DNA of 64,000 nt from CAVXSP01 sp963764505 (GTDB taxonomy: Bacteria; Acidobacteriota; Vicinamibacteria; Vicinamibacterales; SCN-69-37): NCBI GenBank assembly GCA_963764505.1, contig CAVXSP010000001.1, positions 62,001 to 126,000 on the forward strand, given 5' to 3'. A program made the translations under genes and the position numbers. Each line of letters begins with the position of its first letter. Within the stretch, counting starts at the first letter, position 1. Under the pieces are notes generated by a model. The model was given only the letters and a program-made list of their open reading frames with translations. It was not told the origin of the DNA and made no database searches. Positions 29,326 through 37,797 of the stretch are shown here, in pieces.

Positions 29326-30515
29326 CGCGGGCCTCCCGATGCCGTGACGCGCACGGCGGCGCCGTCGAGGAGCGACGCGGGCGGCGACGTGACGACGGCT
29401 TCGCCGGCTGACAGCCCGGCGGTGATCTCGAGCGTCGATGCCGCGGCTTCACCCGTCGAGACCGGCCGCATGCGCGCCCGTCCGTCGGCGACGGTGAACA
29501 CGAACGCCATCTGCCCCCGCCGCACGACGGCCGACGCCGGCACCATCAGCGTGCGACGCGAAGGGCCGGCGAACGCCGCCCGCCCGAACATGCCGGACTT
29601 GAGCGGCAATCCGGCGGGCAGGTCGATCTTGACGAGGAAGCTGTGCGACGACGGATCGAGCCGTCCGATCTCGCTGACGCGTCCGGCCGCCGGCGGCGGG
29701 GCGGCATCGTCAATCGGCCTGAGGTCGAACGCCACGTCGACCGGCTGCCCGGTCGCCACGTTCGCCGCCCGCGCTTCGTCGAGGCGCACTTCCAGCTGCA
29801 GGCGACTCTCGTCCTCGACGGTGAGGAGCGGAGCGCCGGGTGCGGCCATCATGCCGGGATCGGCGTGCCGCTCGCTGACGACGCCGTCGAACGGCGCGGC
29901 GAGCACGGCGTAGGAGGCGGCAATCGCCGCCGCGTCGGCGGCGGCCCGCGCGGCGTCCACGGCCGCGGCGGCTTCCGCCGTCCGCGCGCGCGCCCCGGCG
30001 GCGCGGGCCTCGGCCGCGGCGAATCCGGCGTCCGCCTCGTCGCGCTCCTGGGCCGTCGCGGACCGGCGTTCGAAGAGCGTGACAATCCGATCGCGCGTGG
30101 CGCGCGCGAGCACCAGCGATGCGTCCGCCCCGCGAACGTCGGCATCCGCCGCCGTCACGCTCTTCTCGGCGGCGGCCAGCGCCGCCGCGGCGCGCCGGCG
30201 GTCGGCCTCGAGCTGGCTGGCGTCGAGCGTCACCAGCGGCTGACCGGCCCGCACGCGGTCCCCGGGCCGGACGTCCACGCGCGCGATTGGCGCGAGCACG
30301 CGGCTGGAGATCGGCGCGACGAGCCGCGCCCTCACGATGCCGCCGGCTTCGACGACGGCCGGCACCTCTGCGAGGACTGCGGCCGTCGTCGTCACGGGCA
30401 CGGCTCCGTCCCGGGCGGAGGCCGCGGGCGCCGGGTCCGTGCCGCCGCAGCCGGATGCGAACCCGGCCGCCGCGATCGACGCGAGAACGAGAGCACGTAG
30501 GGTCATGGGAGTCAT
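29322..30515 (-). CDS. RND periplasmic adaptor (membrane fusion lipoprotein)
   Basis: 397 aa. The signal peptide ends in a lipobox (GFASGCGG), so it is probably an inner-membrane-anchored lipoprotein. Domains in order: lipoyl half-motif (APIARVDVRPGDRVRAGQPL), an Ala-rich hairpin (about residues 100-210), second lipoyl half (APFDGVVSERHADPGMM), beta barrel and the membrane-proximal end. The ATG at 30515 overlaps the TolC stop; ATG at 30506 is an alternative that keeps the signal intact. It links the pump to the outer-membrane channel encoded just upstream. Confidence 0.92.
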
Positions 30516-31855
30516 CGGTTCAGAAATGGATCGCGCCCGACGGCGCGATCGAGCTGAGCGTCGGCCAGAAGGGCATCCACGAGAGCGTCGATGCGACCGC
30601 TCTGCGCCTCGAGCACGAGGGCGGAGGCGCGCAGGAGCTCGCCGACCGGCACCAAGCCGACGTCGAACCGGTCGCGGACGATGCGCTCGCTCTCGCGGGC
30701 CTGCGCGACCGCGGCGCGGCCGACTTCGAGACGCGCGCGCGCCGACTGCTGTCGCGTCCTGGCGGCGAGCACGTCCGCATCGGCGACCGCCCGCGCCTCG
30801 TCAATCGCGGCGCGCGCCTCCGACACCGCGGCGGCCGCCGCGCGCCCCCGGGCGACGTCGCCGCCGCCGATCGAGACCGACCACTGCAGCTCGACGCCGG
30901 CAACCCATCCCGAGCTCCGGCTGTCGAACGTGAGTCCATCCGACTCGACCTCGGCCTGGCCCAGCACGCGCGGCAGCCAGCCGGCCCGGGCGGCCGCGGC
31001 GGCGGCTTCTGCCAGGCGGCCGCCGGCCAGCGCGCGCGCGACGTCGGGTCTCGCCGACTCGGCCCGGGCGAACAGCGCCGGGAGATCGCCGGTCTCGAGC
31101 GCATCGAGCGGCGGCTCCGCGGCATCGAACGCGCTCGCGACCGGCGCGCCCATGAGCTGATTGACGCGCGCACGCGCGACCGCGGCATCCCCCGCCGCCT
31201 GGATGGCGCGCTGGCGCACCTCAGCCAGATGCGCGGAGAGGGCCAGGACGTCGGCATCGGTGGCTCGGCCGGCGTCGCGCTGCCGCTCGGCGCGGGCGAG
31301 ATCCTCGGTGGCCGCCGACGCGGCCGCTTCGGCCGCGCGCGCCCGCGACTCGGCGGCGAGCACCCGGCCGTATTCCTCCGTCACAGACACCACGAGGTCG
31401 GCAGCCGCCTGACGCAGCGAGAGGTCGGCGACATCCCGTTGCAGACGCGCGGACCGGATCGCCGAGGACGTCCGGCCGCCGTCGTAGAAGACCTGCTGCA
31501 GTCCCACCGACCGGCGGTAGAAGTTCCGGGCCCCGGGATGATTCAGGACGTCGACGGCAAAGTCGGCGTCCGTGAACCGACGAGAGGACAGGAGCGAGCT
31601 GAACACGAAGACGGGCTCGTCGCTCCGGCGCGCGGCTTCCGAAAACGTCACCGTCGGCAGCCAGGCGGCGCGCGCGATCGAGCGCTCCGCGTCCGCCCGC
31701 GCCACGCCGGCGCGGGCGCGCCGGATGGCCGGACTCCGATCCAGTGCGCGTCCAATTGCCCGATCCAACGTGAGCGGGGTCTGCCCGGCGGCAGGCAGGC
31801 CAGTCAGGAGGACCACCAGCGCAGCGAGGAACGTTCGAGCGACCGTGGGCATCAC
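30512..31855 (-). CDS. TolC-family outer-membrane efflux protein
   Basis: 447 aa with signal peptide (ALVVLLTGLPAAGQ). The two repeats of the OEP fold are visible: LTLDRAIGRALDRSPAIRRA at the start of the first and long Ala/Arg-rich helices around SVTEEYGRVLAAESRARAAE. The strand region reads FYRRSVGLQQVFYDGGRTSS, and the second repeat reads RFDVGLVPVGELLRASALVL. First gene of a four-gene operon (tolC-like, adaptor, RND, DUF2892) with ATGA overlaps at the first two junctions. It is divergent from the sigma-factor gene 88 bases away. Confidence 0.92.
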   Translation of the reverse strand: MMPTVARTFLAALVVLLTGLPAAGQTPLTLDRAIGRALDRSPAIRRARAGVARADAERSIARAAWLPTVTFSEAARRSDEPVFVFSSLLSSRRFTDADFAVDVLNHPGARNFYRRSVGLQQVFYDGGRTSSAIRSARLQRDVADLSLRQAAADLVVSVTEEYGRVLAAESRARAAEAAASAATEDLARAERQRDAGRATDADVLALSAHLAEVRQRAIQAAGDAAVARARVNQLMGAPVASAFDAAEPPLDALETGDLPALFARAESARPDVARALAGGRLAEAAAAAARAGWLPRVLGQAEVESDGLTFDSRSSGWVAGVELQWSVSIGGGDVARGRAAAAAVSEARAAIDEARAVADADVLAARTRQQSARARLEVGRAAVAQARESERIVRDRFDVGLVPVGELLRASALVLEAQSGRIDALVDALLADAQLDRAVGRDPFLNR

Positions 31856-31943
31856 TCACCTAGATGCAGGTTTCCGGGAAAAGGTGACAGGCCCGGGCCT
31901 CCGGCGGGATCGGCGCGGGCGCGAGGCATAATCGACGGCAGGT

Positions 31944-32561
31944 GTGACGAAATCGCCAGATCTGAATCTCTCCAATGGGCCGGTCGCCGCGGACGATTAC
32001 GCGCGTCTGGTTGGCGCGGCCTCGGCGGGCGATCAGGCGGCCATGGAGCGGCTGCTCATGCGGGCGCAGGAAGTCGCGTTCCGCTTCAGCCTCCTGGTGT
32101 GCGGTCGGCCCGACGATGCGGAAGACGTGATGCAGGAAGCGCTGCTCAAGACGTACCGGCACGTCGGCCGCATCGAGCGGCCCGAGGCGTTTCGCGCGTG
32201 GCTGTATCGCACGGTCCGGAACGCCTGCCTGATGAGCCGGCGCCGCCGCGTGGGCGAGCCGGCGCACATCGAGTCGCTCGACGGTCCGCGCGGGGACGAC
32301 CGCGCGCGCTCGGCGCACGACGTCGCCGCCGATCGAGCGAAGCGGCCGGACGAGCAGGCGCTCAACGCGTGGCTCGGCCGGCGGCTGCGGCAGGCGCTCG
32401 GGACGCTCGCGCCGATCGATCGCATGATCGTGATCCTGCGCGAGATCGAGGGCCTCTCGACGCGCGAGACGGCTGCGGTGAGCGGCATGTCGGAGGCGAA
32501 CGTGAAGACGAGGCTGCATCGCGCACGGAGCCTGCTGCGTGCGCGTCTGGAGCAGACATGA
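31944..32561 (+). CDS. ECF-type RNA polymerase sigma factor
   Basis: 205 aa. Region 2 contains DAEDVMQEALLKTYRHVGRI and the RPEAFRAWLYRTVRNACL helix; region 4 is ALGTLAPIDRMIVILREIEG then STRETAAVSGMSEANVKTRL. An Arg-rich linker separates them. GTG start at 31944, with CATAAT (31927-31932) upstream as a possible -10 of its own promoter. Its stop overlaps the start of a zinc-finger anti-sigma gene, the classic ECF arrangement. Confidence 0.9.
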   Translation: MTKSPDLNLSNGPVAADDYARLVGAASAGDQAAMERLLMRAQEVAFRFSLLVCGRPDDAEDVMQEALLKTYRHVGRIERPEAFRAWLYRTVRNACLMSRRRRVGEPAHIESLDGPRGDDRARSAHDVAADRAKRPDEQALNAWLGRRLRQALGTLAPIDRMIVILREIEGLSTRETAAVSGMSEANVKTRLHRARSLLRARLEQT

Positions 32562-32811
32562 GCGAACACACGCGTCGCGCGTGCCAGGTGCTCACGAGCG
32601 CCTGTCCGCCTATCTCGACGGCGACCTGTCGGCCGCGGCCTGCGCGCGCATCCGGCGTCATGCGAAGCGGTGTCCCCGCTGCACGGCCCTCATCCACGAT
32701 CTGCAGAAGACGACGGGACTCTGCCACCGGGCCGGGCAGGCTCCCCTGCCGCCGGCCGTGCGCGCGCGCGCCCGCGCCCGCATCCGCGCGCTGATGGCGG
32801 ACCGCTCTTGA
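32558..32811 (+). CDS. zf-HC2 anti-sigma factor, frame broken near its start
   Basis: Cytoplasmic anti-sigma factor for the preceding ECF sigma, about 84 aa, no membrane helix. The natural start is the ATG at 32558 overlapping the sigma stop (MSEHTRRACQVL). The family sequence ERLSAYLDGDLSAAACA and the zinc ligands RRHAKRCPRC follow in another frame. The shift lies at 32590-32596, where two extra bases or one missing base would reconcile them into C-x-x-L-E-R. As it stands, the open frame could start only at GTG 32539 or 32581 and would lose the first zinc ligand. Probably a sequence error. Confidence 0.65.
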
Positions 32812-32857
32812 CACCGCCGGACTCCGCGCGCACCCTCAAGGAAACTGGAGGCCACCG

Positions 32858-33893
32858 GTGCGCACGCGTCTGATCGCCTCGCTCGTCGTCGTCCTGTCGG
32901 CGGTCGCCTGGGTCGTGTCCACCCAGGCGCCTTCGGCGAGCCGCCTGCTCGTCCTCTCCAAGGGGGATCTGACCCTGTCGGTCATCGATCCCGTGACGCT
33001 GAAGATTCTGGGGAAGGTGCCGTCCGGACCCGATCCGCACGAGGTCGCGGCCACGGCCGACGGCCGGCGCGCCTACATCTCGAACTACGGCGCGGGCCGC
33101 GGCGGATTCAACACGCTCACCGTCGCCGACATCGTCGATTTCAAGCCGCTGCCGCCGGTCCAGCTCGGCGCGTTGCGGGGGCCGCACGGCATGACCCAGG
33201 CCGGCGGCAAGATCTATTTCACTGCGGAGGTCGCCAAGGTCGTGGGACGCGTCGACCCGGCCACCAACGCCGTCGACTGGGTCCTCGGCACCGGACAGGA
33301 CATCTCCCACATGGTCGTGGTCGCCCCCGATCTGCGGCGGCTGTTCACGGTCAACGTCCAGTCGGCCACGGCGAGCATCATCGAGCGCGCGGTCGGCCGC
33401 GCCGGCCGGTTCGCGCCCGCCGTGGACAACGACTGGACGATCACGCTCGGTGAAGGTCGGCGAGTCCGCCGACGACTTCGAGGGGTTCGACGTCTCCCCG
33501 GACGGCCGCGAGCTCTGGACGGCCAGCCCGCGCGGGAAGATCGCCATCGTCGACACGGCGAACAAGCAGCTCGTCCAGACGCTCGACGCGGGCGTCACGG
33601 GCGCGAACCGGGTGAAGTTCACGCCTGACGGCAAGTTCGTTCTGGTATCGCTGCTCTCCGGCGGCGGTGCGGGCGGAAACGTCGTCGTCTTCGACGCCGC
33701 CACGCGCAGGGAACTGCGGCGCATCGACGCCGGCGGCGGAGTCGGCGGCATCCTCATGCAGCCCGACGGTGCGCGCGCCTACGGCTCATCCCGCACCGGC
33801 GTCGTCGTGATCGATCTGAAGACCTGGGAGGTCGTCGGCCGGATCGACGCCGGCCCCAATCCGGACGGCCTCGCCTGGGTCGCCGGATCCTGA
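32858..33893 (+). CDS. Secreted YVTN-type beta-propeller protein, one frameshift
   Basis: About 344 aa when repaired. Signal peptide (LIASLVVVLSAVAWVVS) then YVTN/NHL blades: VIDPVTLKILGKVPSGPDPH, ATADGRRAYISNYG, DVSPDGRELWTASPRG, IAIVDTANKQLVQTLDAG, KFTPDGKFVLVSL. The frame breaks at 33449-33450, where one extra G splits TITL from VKVGESADDFEGF. Removing it gives one continuous propeller ending AGPNPDGLAWVAGS. GTG start at 32858 after GGAGG. It follows the sigma/anti-sigma pair by 46 bases and may be in their operon. Probably a periplasmic binding or scaffold protein. Confidence 0.8.
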
Positions 33894-33968
33894 GGCGAGG
33901 GTCGCCCGCCACCAGTCCAAGCGGAAAAACCCCCGCGCCCGCTCAGGATTCCGCGGCGAGGTCGATTG

Positions 33969-33990
33969 CCGCCGCATTTTCCGGCGGTTT
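33969..33990 (+). terminator. Candidate rho-independent terminator
   Basis: CCGCCG (33969-33974) pairs with CGGCGG (33982-33987) across a seven-base AT-rich loop and is followed by TTT. The stem is short and the T-run minimal, but it lies in the gap between the propeller gene and the sigma-54 promoter, where a terminator is expected. Confidence 0.4.
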
Positions 33991-34015
33991 GGCTGAAGAC
34001 CCGGCGCGCTCGCGC

Positions 34016-34032
34016 CTGGCACGCGCGTTGCT
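34016..34032 (+). promoter_or_regulatory. Sigma-54 (RpoN) promoter
   Basis: CTGGCACGCGCGTTGCT matches the -24/-12 consensus (TGGCAC-N5-TTGCT) at every conserved base. GG at 34018-34019 and GC at 34030-34031 are 12 bases apart, as required. Transcription would begin near 34043, about 50 bases before the ATG of the NirK-like gene. An enhancer-binding activator is needed for such promoters; none is encoded in this window. Confidence 0.8.
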
Positions 34033-34091
34033 ACCTCTTGGCCCATTGCCGAGCTGCTCACGCAGATCAGACAGCCGGCCGGAGGACTGCC

Positions 34092-35054
34092 ATGCGTGTG
34101 CAATTGGGAGCGGCCGTCGTGGTGGGCGTGCTCGTGTACGCCGCAAGCACGGGCGGCGCCGTGACGTCCGCTCGAGCGGAGGCGGCGGGCGAACTGAAGA
34201 CCGAGGGCATGACGCCTTTGGCCGGGCAGCAGCAGACGTGCGCGGGTCCCCGTCAGAAGACGTTCGCGCTGAGCGTGAGCGAGACGACGGTGGATCTCGG
34301 CATGGGCCTGCGGCTCGCCGCGTGGACGTTCGGCGGCCAGCTACCGGCGCCGACGATCGAGGCCTGCGAGGGCGACGAAGTGACGATCGCCGTGGCCAAC
34401 CACGGCAACGCGCTGCACGGGCTGGATTCGCACGCGCTCCGTACGAGCGTCGCTCACTTCGGTCCAGTGGCGCCGAGCGCGACATTGACGATCCACGCCG
34501 TCGTCGACACGCCGGGCGTGTACATGTATCACTGCGCCGCCGGGATGATGACCGACACGCACATCAAGCGCGGAATGGCGGGCGCGATGATCGTCTATCC
34601 GCGATGGAGGGCCCAGCGTCCCGCACGCGAGCTGGTGGTCGTGCAGAGCGCCGTGTACGGCGACCCGGATGACTCGGGGCTGATCGATGGAGCGAATGCG
34701 GGCCGCGCGATGCTGAAGAACGATCCATCGTTCATGATGTTCAACGGGCGCCTCGGCCACGAGACGCTGCACGTGGCGGTCGGCGACCTCGTCCGCGCAT
34801 ACTTCGTGAACGTCGGACCCGGCACGTCGTCCGTCCATGTCATGGGCACGATTCTCGACCGCGTCGTCGATGGCTCGCGCCAGCTCGACGACGTGCAGAC
34901 GTACGGCGTTCCTGCGGGGAGCGGCGCGATCGTCGAGTTCAGGATTCCCACCCCGGGCACGTTCGGGCTGGTCGATCACGATCGGCTGGGATACCTCCCG
35001 ATGGGTCTGATGCTCGGGTTCTCGACCGAGTCCCAGCACGCGCCGGGAATGTAG
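34092..35054 (+). CDS. NirK-like two-domain copper oxidase (candidate copper nitrite reductase)
   Basis: 320 aa with signal peptide, made of two cupredoxin domains. The copper ligands of NirK can all be placed. HGLDSH gives the type-1 His plus the type-2 Asp/His pair. YHC gives a type-2 His and the type-1 Cys. THIKRGMAGAMIV gives the type-1 His and Met. SSVHVMG supplies the catalytic second-domain His, and LVDHDRL the last type-2 His. NirK catalyses nitrite to nitric oxide in the periplasm. The spacing YHC-x4-M-x3-H differs a little from classical NirK, so a related multicopper oxidase is possible. ATG at 34092 follows CCGGAGGA; transcription probably depends on sigma-54. Confidence 0.75.
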   Translation: MRVQLGAAVVVGVLVYAASTGGAVTSARAEAAGELKTEGMTPLAGQQQTCAGPRQKTFALSVSETTVDLGMGLRLAAWTFGGQLPAPTIEACEGDEVTIAVANHGNALHGLDSHALRTSVAHFGPVAPSATLTIHAVVDTPGVYMYHCAAGMMTDTHIKRGMAGAMIVYPRWRAQRPARELVVVQSAVYGDPDDSGLIDGANAGRAMLKNDPSFMMFNGRLGHETLHVAVGDLVRAYFVNVGPGTSSVHVMGTILDRVVDGSRQLDDVQTYGVPAGSGAIVEFRIPTPGTFGLVDHDRLGYLPMGLMLGFSTESQHAPGM

Positions 35055-35102
35055 CCGTTCATCGGATCCCCAGGCGCCGCCCGCCAGCGACGCTTCATCC
35101 GC

Positions 35103-35699
35103 TCAGCCGGCGGTGAAGGCGGTCAGCGTGTCGAGCTGCTCGCGGATCTCGCGTGCCCATCGGGACTGCGCAGGTCCGTCGCGTCCGTTCGCGGTCTCCT
35201 GGTCATAGCGCCGCTGCGCGTCGAGCTCCTCACGCACGAAGCGCTCCCCGAGCGCGGTCAGGTCCTCTTCAGGGCGCTCGCACGGCCGCGTCAACGCCCG
35301 GAAGGACCGTCGGGCGCGCCGCGCGTAGAGCTCGGTCAGGTCGAAATGCGTCTGCTCGTGCGCGAGCGTGCGCCGGGCGCTGTCCGGCTGCGCGAAGATC
35401 ATCGGGTTGACCCACGAGCGATCCGGAAAGAACGCCGCGACGACCTGCACCGTGAACTCGCCGCCCTCGCAGCGGAACCCCCAGATCAGGCTCGTCACCG
35501 TGGCGGCGGCTTCGTCACGACCCGCGGGCGGACGCGCTCGGTAGTCGGTCCACTGCAGCGGTGACTCCGCCGACCACGGCACCGCGCTTCCGTCCGCAGC
35601 TTCGATCGGCCTGGGCCGGGCGGCGACGGCCGGCGGGCGGTGCTCCGGCGTTGTCCGGCAGGACACGGCGGCGCCGGCGAGCGCCAGCGCGAAGAGCAT
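35103..35699 (-). CDS. Lipoprotein resembling DUF922 zinc-protease family
   Basis: 198 aa from ATG 35699. Signal ends in a lipobox-like AGAAVSC. The only clear enzymatic motif is HEQTHFD (ARRTLAHEQTHFDLTELYAR), an HExxH zinc site followed by helix as in DUF922 putative secreted proteases. TWxDY-like LQWTDYRARPP and a basic helical C-terminus (AREIREQLDTL) also fit. Substrate unknown. The next gene on this strand (CBS protein) ends 24 bases upstream, so co-transcription is likely. Confidence 0.65.
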   Translation of the reverse strand: MLFALALAGAAVSCRTTPEHRPPAVAARPRPIEAADGSAVPWSAESPLQWTDYRARPPAGRDEAAATVTSLIWGFRCEGGEFTVQVVAAFFPDRSWVNPMIFAQPDSARRTLAHEQTHFDLTELYARRARRSFRALTRPCERPEEDLTALGERFVREELDAQRRYDQETANGRDGPAQSRWAREIREQLDTLTAFTAG

Positions 35700-35722
35700 T
35701 CGTCCGATCGGCGCGGCAGGCC

Positions 35723-36163
35723 TCAGGCGGATCGACCGTCCAGCACGAACGCCTCGAGCATGTCCGCGCGCGATTTCTCGTCGAGCGCGATGACGCTCAG
35801 GAGGTCGCGAATCGACACCATCCCCCGGTATCCGAGGCGATCGTCGACGATGAGCAGGTGAAAGATGCCGTTCTGCTCCATCAGCCGCAGGCAGTCGTGC
35901 AGGCCCGCGTCGGGCGTCACGGTCACGAGACGGGTGCTCATGATCTCGCCCACGCGCATCCAGGCCGGACACTTGTTCTCGGCCGCGACCTTGTCGGAGA
36001 TGTCGCTCTGCGAGACGACGCCCGCCGGCGCGCCCGCCCCGTCGACCACGGCGACCGAGCGGATCTCGCGATCGCGCAGGTACCGCGCCGCCTCGTGCAC
36101 CGTCATGTCGGGCTGGATGGAAAACACGGCCGATCGAGAACCAACGACGTCGCGTACCGTCAT
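35723..36163 (-). CDS. CBS-domain pair protein
   Basis: 146-aa stand-alone CBS pair (Bateman module): IRSVAVVDGAGAPAGVVSQS in the first, IFHLLIVDDRLGYRGMVSIR in the second, then an acidic tail. Such proteins bind adenine nucleotides and regulate partners; no partner is obvious. ATG at 36163 follows GGAGGA, and a good sigma-70 promoter (TTTACA-17-TATGGT) lies 45-75 bases upstream on the minus strand. Confidence 0.88.
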   Translation of the reverse strand: MTVRDVVGSRSAVFSIQPDMTVHEAARYLRDREIRSVAVVDGAGAPAGVVSQSDISDKVAAENKCPAWMRVGEIMSTRLVTVTPDAGLHDCLRLMEQNGIFHLLIVDDRLGYRGMVSIRDLLSVIALDEKSRADMLEAFVLDGRSA

Positions 36164-36208
36164 GGCCGTCCTCCGGGGAATAAGCCAGATCTGCCGGGAC
36201 TCAGCCCG

Positions 36209-36237
36209 ACCATACAGGCGTCCTCGACGGGTGTAAA
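36209..36237 (-). promoter_or_regulatory. Sigma-70 promoter of the CBS gene
   Basis: Reading the minus strand: TTTACA (36237-36232), 17-base spacer, TATGGT (36214-36209). The spacing is ideal and each box is two or fewer changes from consensus. Start of transcription would be near 36201. Confidence 0.6.
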
Positions 36238-36276
36238 GGTTCTTCTCGCGGCGCCCTGCCGCGCGTGCTGCGGCCG

Positions 36277-36936
36277 TCAGCGCACGGCCGGCACCGGCTC
36301 GCGGTGCCGGTCCGTCCAGCCGCTCCAGAGCACGCCGATGGCGGCGCCGAGAATGGATGTCACCCAGAGCGCGGTGACCGAGGGCGGCGGCGCGCCAATC
36401 GCGCCGAGGTAGGCGGCCATCAGGAAGAGCACCAGGGTGACCAGCCCCCAGCGACCGATGCGGTCCCTCGCGCGGGTAGCGCGGACGTAGATCCATACAC
36501 CCGCCGCGAACATCGTCGTCTCGATCGCCACGGTCGCCGGAATCGAGTTCCAGATCGAGAACCCGAGTTTGGGTCCACCGGGATAGAGGGGCACGTCTGG
36601 CGCGTGCACCACGACGTCGAGCACCCAGTGACTCACGACGAGCCCGATCAGGACGAAGAAGGTCCTCCCGTTGCCGGCAATCAGCCGGTAGATCCAGGCG
36701 AACACCACCGCCCAGAGCGAGAGCAGCAGGAGCGAGTGCGAAATGGGATAGCTCACGAAATCGAGCGGAGTCATCGCCGTGTTGCCCGGATCGATGCGCA
36801 CGCGCTCGAGCCCGAGCGCGACGAGGACGGGCCACATGATGTCGGCGAGCTGCGCGGCGGCCAGCAGCACCGCCAGCGAGACACGCGGCACGACGCGCTT
36901 GGCGGCGAACCCGACGGCGAAATGGCCGATGAACAC
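36277..36936 (-). CDS. Membrane protein of the YdjM/DUF457-like metal-dependent hydrolase type
   Basis: 219 aa with five to six helices. Conserved His/Asp positions in membrane loops (FIGHFAVGFAAKRV, YPISHSLLLLSL, VVSHWVLDVVVHAPD) match the LexA-binding/YdjM-like group annotated as putative membrane-bound metal-dependent hydrolases. A catalytic role has not been shown for most of these. ATG at 36936. It ends 113 bases upstream of the CBS gene start and begins 10 bases after the next upstream gene on this strand. Confidence 0.7.
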   Translation of the reverse strand: MFIGHFAVGFAAKRVVPRVSLAVLLAAAQLADIMWPVLVALGLERVRIDPGNTAMTPLDFVSYPISHSLLLLSLWAVVFAWIYRLIAGNGRTFFVLIGLVVSHWVLDVVVHAPDVPLYPGGPKLGFSIWNSIPATVAIETTMFAAGVWIYVRATRARDRIGRWGLVTLVLFLMAAYLGAIGAPPPSVTALWVTSILGAAIGVLWSGWTDRHREPVPAVR

Positions 36937-36946
36937 GCGGGCGAGT

Positions 36947-37738
36947 CTACTGGAAGAGCGTCAACGCCGCCACGCGGCGGTCGATGGTCTCGACGAGCTC
37001 GTTGTAGGCCGGCGCACCCACGCCGCCGTACCGGCGCGCGAACTCCGCCCGGGAGAGATTGTCGGGCAGACCGTCGACCGACGGCATCATGTCGTCTTCG
37101 AGGAGCCCGGTGCCGAGCCGCGCTCGGAGCCGGCGCGCGGACTCGCCAGAACGGGTGGCGGCATCGCCGAAGAGGGTGCCGGCCCGGTCGGCCGCAAGGT
37201 CCGAGAAAGAGAAGCCGCTGCCGCCGTGAGCATCGGCCATCTCCTTGTAGAGACCGGCCATGGTGGCGAGCGGCGTGCCGGCGAACGCGGCAATCAGCGC
37301 GGACACCGTGAAGTGCTGCGCGAGATCGTGGCGCCCGCGCAGGATCACGACGCGGGTCTCCGGCCGAGGCCAGTCGCGCGCCTCGGGCACGACGGCGGCG
37401 AGCGGCCAGCCATTGACGTAGAAGGCGACAGCCACCAGCGCCGCCCGGTTGTCCTCGGGCGCCGGGGCGGCGACCGTGCCCGCCGGCGGGTCTTGCATCA
37501 CGAGCCGGACGAGATCGGCAAGGGACGTGTGCGGCGCGAGGCGCCGCGCCATCGTCACAATCCGCTCGTGCTGCGCGCGAAGCCGCTCGACGTCCATGGC
37601 AGCCGCCGGCGCCACGGCGGTCGAGGCCGGCTGTTGCGCGGCGGCCGGGCCAGGCCGGAGGCCCGTGAGCGCAAGGAGGCCGCACAGCGCGGCGAATCCC
37701 GCCATCTTCTTCGTGTTCTTCTTCTCTTTCGTGGTCAT
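36947..37738 (-). CDS. Secreted protein of unknown function
   Basis: 263 aa from ATG 37738: a Lys-rich N-terminus (TTKEKKNTKKM), hydrophobic signal and cleavage near PAAAQQ. The body has conserved-looking stretches ALVAVAFYVNGWPLAAVVPE, RVVILRGRHDLAQHFTVSAL and GSGFSFSDLAADRAGTLFG. I have the impression of a family seen in other bacteria with HFxVSAAxA and FSFxDxAADRAG motifs, but know no function. Ten bases before the membrane hydrolase-like gene, so probably one operon with it. Confidence 0.6.
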   Translation of the reverse strand: MTTKEKKNTKKMAGFAALCGLLALTGLRPGPAAAQQPASTAVAPAAAMDVERLRAQHERIVTMARRLAPHTSLADLVRLVMQDPPAGTVAAPAPEDNRAALVAVAFYVNGWPLAAVVPEARDWPRPETRVVILRGRHDLAQHFTVSALIAAFAGTPLATMAGLYKEMADAHGGSGFSFSDLAADRAGTLFGDAATRSGESARRLRARLGTGLLEDDMMPSVDGLPDNLSRAEFARRYGGVGAPAYNELVETIDRRVAALTLFQ

Positions 37739-37797
37739 GGACGCTGCCGTTGGACGACCTATTGGAAAATTATAGCGGCCGGCGGTGCCGCGCCGGC

